Shown here piece by piece: positions 30,326-41,200 of a stretch of DNA of 64,000 nt. The position numbers and the translations under genes were made by a program. Positions within the stretch are counted from its first letter, which is position 1, and each line of letters starts with the position of its first letter. Below the pieces are notes generated by a model. It saw only the letters and a list, made by a program, of their open reading frames with translations. It was not told the DNA's origin and did no database searches. Source of the DNA: Triops longicaudatus (Eukaryota > Arthropoda > Branchiopoda > Notostraca > Triopsidae). The stretch covers positions 1 to 64,000 of the forward strand of contig JAGQDJ010000135.1 of the NCBI GenBank assembly GCA_022885665.1. Direction: 5' to 3'.

Positions 30326-33300
30326 TTATAGTTTATCACTCTTCTTTCTTTGCGTTTTCATACCGACGTAAAATGCTACTGTTTGTACAACTTGAAACAG
30401 GACTCCGAAAGCTATTATTAGTAATACTCCGTAGGCCCATTCGTCGGTAACGAAAGTATTCTGAACGTACCTCAAGACTTGGTTCCCATTCGTCACCCCG
30501 CATGGAACCTTAACCACAATGGCAGGTAGTTCTTGTTTGATGGACGGATTTCGAGCACACTCCACATTAGTTATATTGTTCATATCGTAATAGTAGAGTG
30601 CCTCAAGGGCCCAGTGCAAAGGCGAAGCCCACTTGAACCAAGATACCCAAGGTCCTAAATCTGTGTCTCGGATAGCAAAACCGGAGCACAAAGCGACACA
30701 AGTCGATATTAAACCACTTGCTGCCATAGAGTACTGTCTGGAATCGAAGCAATATACGAAAGCAATAATCATCGCTCGTATAGTGAATAAATAGAGCAGC
30801 ATATATCCCAGATAATAGCCAAATTTGTGAAGATCTTCTATTCCAGCCATAGCGTATGCCGGCACCAGGTATGCTAAGAACACGCAACCAGCTGTTACGA
30901 AACTGGAACTTGCCTAACAAATTAATTACATATTAAATTACATGTACATTGTTAATGAATCCACTCTAGGACAAGCGATATCCGGAAAATCTTAAACATT
31001 ACCATGGCAAAAAAGTAGGCAGATTTGCTATACAGTCCATCTTCAATATCTCTGTACACGGGAGCTTTGTCTTTCCACACATCGTGAGCCATCAGCATCA
31101 GCATTGGCCACACGGCAACGGCACCTATCACGTAATAGAACGCAAGCCGATCGGAGATGTGTTCCTACGAAACGGAGAGCTTAGTAATGAACAGATGTAT
31201 CTGTATAGTTCACTCACTTGCTCAGGTCTGCTACTTGACCGGACTTGCCAATACACAGCGCCCAAGACAATTGATAAGGTAGCTGCTAAGCAAAATGAGC
31301 GAACAAAAGATGCTATGTTTGACGGAAAAGTATAGTACAATGTACGTCTGTAAATAACACAAATAATCCATATAACACCCCAGATTAAGTACGCAATTAA
31401 ATGAGTCAGGACATTTGCTCTATCTTATACCCCCATAGTGCCGGGATTTGCATAAAGAAATTCCTTCGCTCTAGTTTGGGCGGTAATACTCCAGGCGGTC
31501 CTGGATCTGATAGAGGTTCTTGCCTCCGACGAAACGTTTCCGCCAGGTGTTCGACTCGTTGGCTGGATTCAAGCATGGCTTCAGTCGATAAGTTGTCCAA
31601 TGTAACTAGATCCACTGTTAAAAAAGGATAAATAAACAATATAAAAATACTAGCGGTTAAACAGCGAAAGATTTGAAGCAAAAATCCTTGTTTAATAGAA
31701 CGGAAGTCGACAGCTATTCTGACAAAACGAATGCACAAGTCCTACATTTCCTTTCCAAATAACGAGATTCATCGAGAAAGAAGCGGTTCAATTAGCACTG
31801 TTTAATTAACCTGACAGAAAATTGTACGTGTATTTTTTTCGGTAAACTGACAGAACTACTCTACTGTGCACATGTAAAAAAATTGCAAGCTTTCCGTTGC
31901 ATGAATTCCTTGTTTGCAAGACGGAGCCGATAATCTGCTTTCAATCAGCCGATAACAATAAGAATACGCTCAGCCAGTTTCTTTAATACTTTACCTATTG
32001 AATAGTTAATGGCTGATATAATCAGCTAAGTATTTTTCCAAGGAGTAACCATGAAATAAATAGCTTTTAGATTGTCATTTGAACTCCCAGCTCTTAAAAG
32101 CACAAAAACCTTTCGGTCAGTCGCATGAGCAGCCAAACGATCCCCAACAGGATGTAAACATTTTTTCGAGGCGTAAAGAAATAAGTGGCAATCCTGTACT
32201 GTTATGCTTGAACTGGCTTCAAATGGATACTCCATAGATCCTTTAAACTTAGACAGAGAAGTGAAAAAAAAAAGAAAAAAAAATGGCTTAAGGGTTAGGA
32301 CACTCGGTGACAAGCTGATCGAGCTACATTTACAAAGCACGTAAACACGCAGGGAAAAAGAGAGACAACTGAACTACGTCACTATTCAAAAGGAAAAGTA
32401 TGACAAATGCATTTTTGCTTCAATTTTTCACGAACCTACAAGGAAATCTGTTTTAGTGAGATATTTGAACATTGAATTTTTTAAACACTATTTTCTGAGT
32501 AAAAGTTACACCAAGCTATCCCTATTCTGGACGCTGCAAGTAATCTCTATTTCTATTAATATAAAGTAAGTAAAAATTGACGGAAAAAATTGAAGGATTG
32601 GTTATAAAAACTACAAAAATAAAAACAAATCCAAATAAATAATATAACCAATAATAGGCGCCAGCCTTGTCGGGATAGAAACAAAAGAGAGAGAAAAACA
32701 TGTTCGCGACTATGGTTCCATAAGTGAAGAAATAAAAAATAAACTTACGGTAATAATCCGACGGATTTTTGTACGCCGGGCAAGGAAATTCGATGAACGC
32801 AAAGTAGGGCAGCATTTCTCTCCGCCTTCCGAAATACATAACTCGGCCGGCTGAGAGTAACACCACTCGCGAGAGCATGGTAAAGATTTCGTACGTAGGT
32901 GGATGAAGAGTCATAATAACAATTCGCCCACGCAGCGCCCATTGTCGAAGGTACTCGATAAGAAAAAACGTGTCAAATATATCCATGCCTTGTACAGGCT
33001 TGTCCAAGATTATAACATCCGTTTCCAGGAGCAAATGACAGGCAACGTGCAATCGTTGCTTTTCGGAGGTTGTCAATTTATCCACATACGTATTTCTAAC
33101 TTTCTCTAGCCCAAGATCCTCAATGATAGCTCCAATCTAGACACAAATAAACAGCGCGTGACTCGAAAGTTTACCATTTCTTTGGTAGCATTACTTTGCC
33201 TCCTCGATTGAATTTTCGTTTCGGGTGCCCTGACGATCGCATGAAGGTTGCAAAAGTCAAGGTTTGCTCAACGGTCATATCCGTTGTATAGTTCGTATTC

Positions 33301-34548
33301 TTTTGTATGTAAGCAACACGGTTGGCCAAGCCACTGGGTAGCAGCGTGACTCCATTGAACACCATATCTCCCCAAACCTTTTGACTTGTTGCTTTATTCG
33401 CATTGGCCAGGATGTCCAACAAAGCAGTTCCTTCATTGTCTATAAACAAGAAAAGGCATGAGTACCAAAAACCTTTCTTCATACCTGTGATTGTGATTAA
33501 TTGGCTCACCCGAAGTTGCTAGGATCCCTAAGATTTCCCCAGCACGTACTTCAAAAGAAATGTTCTCAAGAATGCGCTTCCGTCCTTTTTCGCAACTTAG
33601 CCCTCGAACTTGCAAATGAGGATGCCGCTGGTAAACGTCATCGTTCTCATCATGGCTGGGGAATGCCGCGTCCTTGGGGAAAAACTTCTCATTGACCATA
33701 GATGACTCGCCAGGATATGCGGATCCCACGAGCGCCCCGAAAGTGAGTCCCTGCGACTGCGAGTGGTAGGACATTCGCGATCCCATTCCTGAACGCCTCC
33801 CTTTCATTTCTTCATAATGCACCGGCATGGCCATTTCGCGGGGAGGGACCGGCGACGGCGTAACAGATCTTTTGCTTGCTACATTATGCCCTGTTGCCCG
33901 ATGGGCCGATCGTTTACCTCGACCTCCCCCGTGCGAAGGATGATAATCGGACGCCAACAAGTTGGCTTCGCTGCTGCTCTTCATTCTTCGATCCCGTGCC
34001 CACCACGATGGATCGCGACCTTCGTCCCCGGAGCGTTGCAATCCCGAGGGTTTCGGAAGTGGCCCGGCATTCTCAATAACATGATTGCGGAAATCTGGGT
34101 CACTTTTAGACCAATTGCGACGGTTATCGAGCTGGGAACGAGATAATTGCTTGTTTCGAGCCATGCCGTCATCGCTCGAGTCATAACCACTCGAGTTTTC
34201 TCGACCTAACCGACTCGGCGGTAATACTCGTGGTAAACCAAATTTCAAGTAAGAGAACGCATTAGTTCCCAATTCCGACTTGGGGCCGTATTTCGGGTGG
34301 CTCAGAATAGAGTGCACCGTCGAATCTTGCAGTTGAAAGTTTCCGTACGGCAAAGGCGATTTTTCAGAACTGCCCAGCGCTGAGTCTGTGAAGTCCGAGT
34401 TGAGATTTTGGCGGTAAATGGACCATGCATGCAAATCTTCTGATGTAGAGAAACGACTTTCGCGGGTAGGCAGTTCGGACATGGAGCTTGAAGGTGGTAC
34501 GGAATAGCGACGTTCCATGCGAGACATTTCCCATGCGTCCTCGTCCAT
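30326..34548 (-). CDS. ABCG8: ABCG8-like half transporter with a degenerate ATPase domain
   Basis: ABCG-subfamily half transporter (nucleotide-binding domain, then membrane domain). In vertebrates ABCG8 pairs with ABCG5 to export sterols. A large first exon (34548 to about 33513) encodes a Ser/Arg-rich cytosolic extension of about 300 aa, then LQVRGLSCEKGRKRILENIS. Spliced Walker A reads ATSDNEGTALLD, lacking the Gly-Lys-Thr core. The signature is KLTTSEKQR instead of LSGGE. Walker B is IILDKPVQGMD, with Lys in place of the catalytic Glu. The H-loop His is kept (TLHPP). A 1.1-kb intron follows NPSDYY, then exons from 31620 down to 30326 encode the membrane domain. The C-terminus is MKTQRKKSDKL. 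The first exon is preceded by TTCTAG, so a leader exon upstream is likely. Divergent partner of the gene at 36790. Confidence 0.85.
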
Positions 34549-36789
34549 CTAGAACGAAACATCATCAACTCAAAACCTCAACTTTTCCTTCTCCTTTCGC
34601 TTTTAAGTTTTCCGTAGCCTCCTGTGAGACACAGGGTTATAACATGCCATTTTTCGCGTGTGAAGGACGACATTCACACGTTTCGCTACAGTTCTACAGC
34701 TTACAAGCTCCCTTTAGCTTTATCAGGTGTATCATGTTTTGCACCTTTTCACGCCAGCAGAGAAACTCTCTAAAGGGTGTCATGCTGAAAATTGTGTATT
34801 TAAGGTTTTACAGGACAAAAAGCAGGCCAATTTATGCAAGTAGAGGAAACCGAAGGGCGTTAAAAACTCTATCTTTTTACGTCATACTAATCTGCTATTA
34901 CTCCCCGGGATTGGATGTACAAAACAATGCGTTTGGTAGCCACATATGGGTCAGTGAAACTTTCATGCAATAATAAGCGTTTATGAAATTGGGTAAAAGA
35001 AGCTTCCGGGTCTCCAACGCGGTCATATTTACCCTTTTTCTCTACTTGTAGGTTATTTTACTCATTTACCATTACCCGTTAGTGTAAACACGCCAAACAA
35101 AACCAGCCTTTATAATGTAAAGCGGGAATTATTTTTCCAAAATATACCAAAGGTCTTTGGCCACACAGAGTTACTTCCAAAAGTGTGAATGGAAAAGGTG
35201 ACAGAACTTATTAGCGAAGCCACGAGACGTGCAGTTAAGCTGGGTGAGCATACCCACATGCGGTAACATTCATTTTATTGCTGGTAAGTTCGACTGTGAG
35301 TGTTAATATGTTATTGGTAGCGCACTTACCCACGGTGTTAGTTAACCAAATACCCAAAACAATGCGGTGTTATCCACGAATTACGAACTAAATTTTCCCA
35401 CCTTGCTCACTGTACACTCAACTGAAAACGGCGAAAAGGGCCAATCTTAAAATCACTTTAACTCAGATTTCGCCTTGCCGCTTCATTATATTGCATGTAT
35501 GCGGTAAAATCGTGTATTCGTGATGCACCAACGTACACTTCTAAAAAACTCCACAGCAGCGTCAAGTGGCTAGAGATGATACACAACGTTTCCGCCGAAC
35601 TGCCTTGTTGTTGACTGCGGCGACCTCCAAGTCATTGCTCCCACCTTCTATGCTGAGCTAAAACACGTCTGTCTGCATTGCACTTAGGAACATCCAAAGG
35701 TGTGTTCTACCAAAAGCACCCAAAACGAACGGTCGGCGTTCTCCTTCCCCTTTTCCCCTCAAGGCTACACTTGGACTGTGGCACAATCCTTGGAGGGGGA
35801 AATTAAAGTTACGGTTTACAATTGGTAATGAGCACCACGCATTAGCTTTACTATGTCGAGGACAGAAGACCTCAAAGAATAACACTAGCCACTACGCCCA
35901 TGCTTACGCAAATAAGTGGCTGGCACTTACCAGTCAAACTTAGTCACACGGAAAATATTTTCCGTTATATTGAGCGGAACGCATACCTCGTTTTTCATGA
36001 CTAAGGTAAAGTTGAAACTCCACGTAAGGACTCTCAGGAATTTAGAAAAGGGCAGAAAAATAAATGAAAAAATTCGTATACACAGGAAATGCTACACTAT
36101 CGCATTTGAAAGAATTCAAGCTGCGTGGTGAAAAATGACGAACATACTGACAATTCCGCTTTCTGGTTCGTTTTTATGCTAAAACTGTTCTTGAAATTAT
36201 AGTTTTTCCTTAGTTCCCGAAAAGGTGGTCATAAAACAAAGACAACTGCGTCTTCTTTAAAAGGACTTATAAACCGGTGTTCTGAAAAGTTTCGCACGGA
36301 TGCTTTTTGTCCTGTTCTCATAGCACCAGAAGTAGCAACAAAAGCTAGTACGCTTTGCGTCGTTAAGTACAGGATGGCCTTCGGGCGAAAATACTTGTAG
36401 CCAGCTTGAAGGGCTTACGGCAAAGTCTCCAGGGATGGGCAAACCAAGAAAGCCTAGAGCTAAGTTTCTCATAGCCCCGAATACCTGTCCGAATAACTCC
36501 AGCTGTCCCCTCCGTAACCTGCACCAGGCGTGGTCGTTGGCAGTTCAACTAGTGACGAAGGAAAGGTAGTGTAGACGACCAGCGACCTCCTGAGGAAGAG
36601 GAAGTAAAAGCAGTATTTAGAATGAATTAGTGAATAGTGATACAAAAACAAGCCAACAGTTAATTATTGTGCGACAGTGCTTTAAGCAATCATGGGGTCG
36701 CGAGCTCAGATCACGAACGATTACACCCTCGAATTGTTTAACGTCTTTCATGCAGGACAAGTACAATTGCACTTACATACGCATTTACA
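34549..36789. other. 2.2 kb bidirectional region between the two ABCG genes
   Basis: It must contain the promoters of both divergent half-transporter genes. A minus-strand exon-like segment (about 36598-36488, CCTCAG acceptor and GGACAG|GTATTC donor) encodes ELPTTTPGAGYGGDSWSYSD. It could be an upstream coding exon of the ABCG8-like gene, but it ends in phase 2 and does not join directly in frame to the ATG at 34548. No TATA box stands out. Confidence 0.4.
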
Positions 36790-39526
36790 ATGTCAACCCA
36801 TTTTAATATAACAAACGCTATGCAGGTCGACCAGACTTCTGTGGTTCAAAAAGTCATTGGAAGCGGTAAAGTAGGTGTTATCTTGAAAGATATTACATTA
36901 GAGGCCCATGGCGGCGAACTAACGGCCATTCTGGGATCCAAAGGTAATCGGTGAAGGCTTCTCGACAGTTATAGTTTTTGCTAAAACTTTTTTTTTTTTT
37001 TAATTTGATCCCACAGGAAGTGGTAAACGTGCTTTATTGGATGTTATTTCTCGGCGGGCTCAAGGTCCGACTCGGGGTCAAATTTCGCTGAACAGCGTTC
37101 CGATGTCGATGCGGTTGTTCCAAGACTCATGCGCGTATGTGACGCGAACTTGCGATTTAATCAAGGGACTAACTGTTCGTCAAACATTGCAATACGCGAT
37201 TAGCATGAACGTTAGCGGAAAGGTATGTTTCGTCAATGCCTAACCACATATAAGGAAATGTTTAACGTTTGTATATTGGAAGATTTCCGGTTACGTCAAA
37301 GAGAACCATGTCAAGCAAGTTATGGGCGATATGGTGCTTTTGCAAGTCGCAAATCGTAGTGTTGAAGACCTGAGTATTAGCGAATACCGACGACTTGTCA
37401 TTGGAACATACCTTATCCGTGATCCAGGTAACAAAATATTTTGAATTTCGAATTCTAGGAATTGTGACACCATTTCCATCAAGTACAATACAGTATATTA
37501 GCTTCAATTCTTTGCAATATTGTGTTTTTTTTCTATGCGCTTCTTAATTCGTCGCGCAGATGTAGAAAAGAAAATTGGGACAGTGTCGACACGTGACCCT
37601 GAAGTAACGAACGATCACCAAAATTAGATCCCTGTTTGTCAAAGAGGACGAACAAATTAGACATTTACCGTATACGAAAACTAGCAGAAATAGATTTTTT
37701 TACTACTCTATTAGTATATGATCGATCTAAAGAAAACACTAAAGTGAGTCTTTTTGCAACTACTTTTGCATAATTCTTACAATTTTCTTGGTCTCGTTTG
37801 TCCAAAATCGAACTAAATGCGTGTTTGTTGTAGTTGTAATATTGCTCGACGAACCAACAGTCGATCTGGATCCCCTGAACACATACTTTTTGGTTTCCAT
37901 CCTATCCAACCACGCGAAAAAATACAATCGGATCGTCATCATGACAACAGAAAAGCCGCGTTCTGATATTTTCCCTTTTCTGGATCGCGTCACGTATTTA
38001 TGTCTTGGAGATGTTGTTTATAGTGGCTCTACGAGGATGATGCTGGATTATTTCCGGAGTGTTGGGTTTCCTTGCCCCGAATTGGAGAACCCATTAATGT
38101 ACTATTGTGAGTGTTCGCTATCCTAGCTTTGTGTTGAAGGACATATTTCACGACTTCTGTCAATAATTCTAGTGTGTTTGTCTACCGTGGACCGCAGAAC
38201 CCGTGAGCGGTTTGTGGAATCCAGCAACCAAATAGCAGCGTTGGTTGACAAGTTTAAAACTGAAGGAAGGCCATTCGACAAATTCGGAACAGCGCTGGGA
38301 GATGTCGAACCCACTGAGGTACAGCACCGTGTTCCTCTAACAGCATACGGTCAACCCGGTGCAATTACTGTTCTGTACCAAATGATCAAGTAAGCCGTGT
38401 GAAAAGAAATAAAACAAGTTATAACACATTATGACAATTCGAAGGCGAGAACTGAAAGTGAATTTTGGATGCCAGCACGCTTGCCGCAAGCACGCCTTTT
38501 TACGTTTGCTCCTCCTGCCTTTGTTTTATTTTTTGCTCTGGATTTTCTATTACGGTTCCGAAAATTTTCAACACACGTTTTTGACCAGAAACGGTTTATT
38601 ATTTAATTGCCTTGCCGGTGCGTACTTTCTCTCCATTGTTAGCACGGTTGGAACATGTAAGTAAAGAACCCATTTATGGAGTCAGAATTGCTACGATTCC
38701 CTCATTTCTTTCGTAGATCCCGAATTCCGCACTCGATATTATCAAGAAACTCGAGACGGTATTTACGGTGGCACGTTATTCATTCTCTCTCACTCGTTGG
38801 TATCAATACCGTTGTCAATGTTAACGGTACTTTCGGCTTCAGCGATTGTATACTGGTAACGAATGCCTTGATTTTCTGCCCACGGAATAAAATTTTATTT
38901 TAACACAGGGGACTGCATATGACGCCTGATCCTCTTCAGTGGTTTCAGTTTGCAGCGATTCTTTGGTCTGTGCAATTTTTTACGGAGCAGCAAACTATGA
39001 CGATTCTAATGGCTGTCAAAAGTTCGTACAAAGCAGCTATTTTAGCGATTTACTTAGGCATAATTTATCTCGTGCTTGGAAGTGCTATGACAAGGTAAAG
39101 CTTCTTACATTCTCACACGCGTTGGACACGTAGCTTTATAAACTTTATTGCAGGAGTATCCCGGGATTACCAGATTGGCTCTATTATGTTTCGTATGTCG
39201 TGCAACCGAGGTATGCTGGTGCTTTTCTGAATGAGCAGCATTTCAAAAGCAGCAGTTTCGATAATTTGCCCGCGTTGAATGGAACAAGTGTAATCACGTG
39301 TCCATGGAACACGACACAAGCCAATTACGGCTGTCGTTACACCAGCGGCACGCATTACTTAATGGAGCGTTATTATCATAACACTATTAAATTATACTCA
39401 GAAGATCTGCATCTGATGCGAAATTTTGGTATTTCGTTCGCCTTTACAGGTGGAATGCTGCTCACTAATTTGATTTTACACAGCGTTCCTTTACCCGCCT
39501 TCATTAAAGACAAATTTCGTGACTAA
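36790..39526 (+). CDS. ABCG5: ABCG5-like half transporter, nine exons
   Basis: Exons are 36790-36943, 37017-37222, 37283-37427, 37834-38106, 38173-38389, 38445-38656, 38717-38855, 38909-39094 and 39154-39526. They total 1905 nt, 634 aa, the usual size for ABCG5. The N-terminal half is the nucleotide-binding domain. Walker A GSKGSGKRALLD is intact across the first junction. The signature is degenerate (DLSISEYRRL). Walker B ILLDEPTVDLD keeps the Glu. The H-loop is TTEKPRSDIF, with Glu where His is expected. LSTVDRRTRERFVESS is the connecting motif typical of ABCG5/8. The second half has about six hydrophobic segments and an extracellular loop with Cys and N-glycosylation sites (LNGTSVITCPWNTT). 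The partner is the divergent ABCG8-like gene. A polyadenylation hexamer overlaps the stop codon. Confidence 0.88.
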
Positions 39527-39530
39527 TAAA
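39525..39530 (+). terminator. polyadenylation hexamer overlapping the stop
   Basis: AATAAA begins within the TAA stop codon of the ABCG5-like gene. Whether it is used is uncertain, since the 3' UTR would be extremely short. Confidence 0.3.
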
Positions 39531-41200
39531 CGCGTTATAACTGACGCGCCCTATATGTTCTACACTTGAAAATTGTATTGTACAGACACCTGTATTTATT
39601 CACAAATACAACTATAAATGGCACTAAACCCCCTGGAGTTCGGAAACAAACTCTTTATTCACAGAATACCGATGCGTTTCTGTGCAACGTCGGTCTCCCT
39701 GTCAAATAAGTCGAAGGTCGTGTACCATCTTTCTAAGGCTGCGAAATCACACCGAGATTTCCTTTCATTAAGCTATGTAGGTAAACTAGGTTTATTCGAC
39801 TATGTAAAATTACAAGCTCCAGGGCAACAAATTGAGTTCACGTTAAAAGATCATATATAAAGACAATTACACCACCGATGAATTCGTTACAAGCAATATA
39901 GGTAAACGCGTAAAAATAGAAAAACTGTTCATGTTTATAAAAGCCTCTTATGGGCGTGCAATTAAACTAACGAAGCTATAAATAGATCACTGCGCAGATT
40001 TTATCTCGAATTACTAGCGAACATATTTTCGATTTAAGACTAGGTTACAAAACCTAAATTAACACTTTTAAAACTTCTTACCTGTGATGTTACCTTAATC
40101 GTGAAGCGGTAAACGCATGGTAGATGAAGTTTCTCGGCCGAGTTTTTAAGCCATTTGAACAGTGCTTGGGCAAAGAGACTAGGGATACCCGATGGCTGCT
40201 GACAGGCTGTTTACTGTCTATGACGAATTTCGGAGGATTCCTCAAGGGTAGCACAGCACTTTAACCATAGTTACAACTGCTATGGATATGTATGGTATAT
40301 CGTATAAATTGAGTGTTCTTGGCTGTCGAGTTTTCAGCACATAGCACCTGAGTATCACATTGTTGGCAATTTGTTTTCCCGGTATAAACGACCACATGGT
40401 TCCTTAATTCAAATTGTTTTGAAGTAGCTGACGCTAGATGGTGCTGATGTATCACATTTGGCTCAAAATACAAATAATCACAAACACGCTTTTTGACTTC
40501 TCAAACTTGAATACTTGTTTGCTATCTACTTAACACTTTGCCGCCTTCAGTATTTTTTATTGCAAGTAAGGGTGCTAGCGATAGTGGATATTGTTTGCAT
40601 GATCCATCTGAAACTTTTAAAATTACTTCGGTGAATTTTTTTCTACTCAGTACAGTCTTAACTATTCAAAGTTTTGGGAAGATTTTAACGGGCAAGTCAG
40701 CTTTTTAGTGCCCATTGTATCAAAATGTGGGGGCGTAATAGACAAAAATACGCCTTGAAAATAATGTAAAAGTTTGGTTATGAGTTAGCGTACATTTAGA
40801 ATATAAAACAATGAGTGTGCTGTTTTTTGTATGTTTTATATTTGCTATTTGATGCATTAAACAGCTTCCCGAAGTTATCTAGTCCATTGTGGCTTGATAA
40901 TGAGGTTTCTATGATACGTTCTATGAAACTAAGCTAACACAACCAATTAGACCTATCTAAACCTACCAGTCCACGGGGCGTATAAGAGAAAATCACCCTA
41001 GTTAGCATTGAAGTTGAAGTGATTGACCTTACATCTACCCTTGTTGGGGCAAATTTGTTGTATTACCACTCGTTCCCCTTACCTGTAACGCATTGCAAAG
41101 TATTGTAGATGAGGTGAACTATCGAAATCTATTCTGTAACTAATAATGGAATTTTTTCGTAAGTAATGTTGAATTGCGTTTTTTAGGAATTACATCCCCG
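39531..41200. other. 1.7 kb between ABCG5-like gene and RMI1
   Basis: No supported gene. The last 200 bases are the RMI1 5' flank; no TATA box is evident. Confidence 0.5.

Noticed and set aside
41141..41186. Short upstream RMI1 exon starting ATGGAATTTTTTC
   Set aside because: It would require an intron under 30 nt. The in-frame ATG at 41201 aligns well with the usual RMI1 N-terminus.
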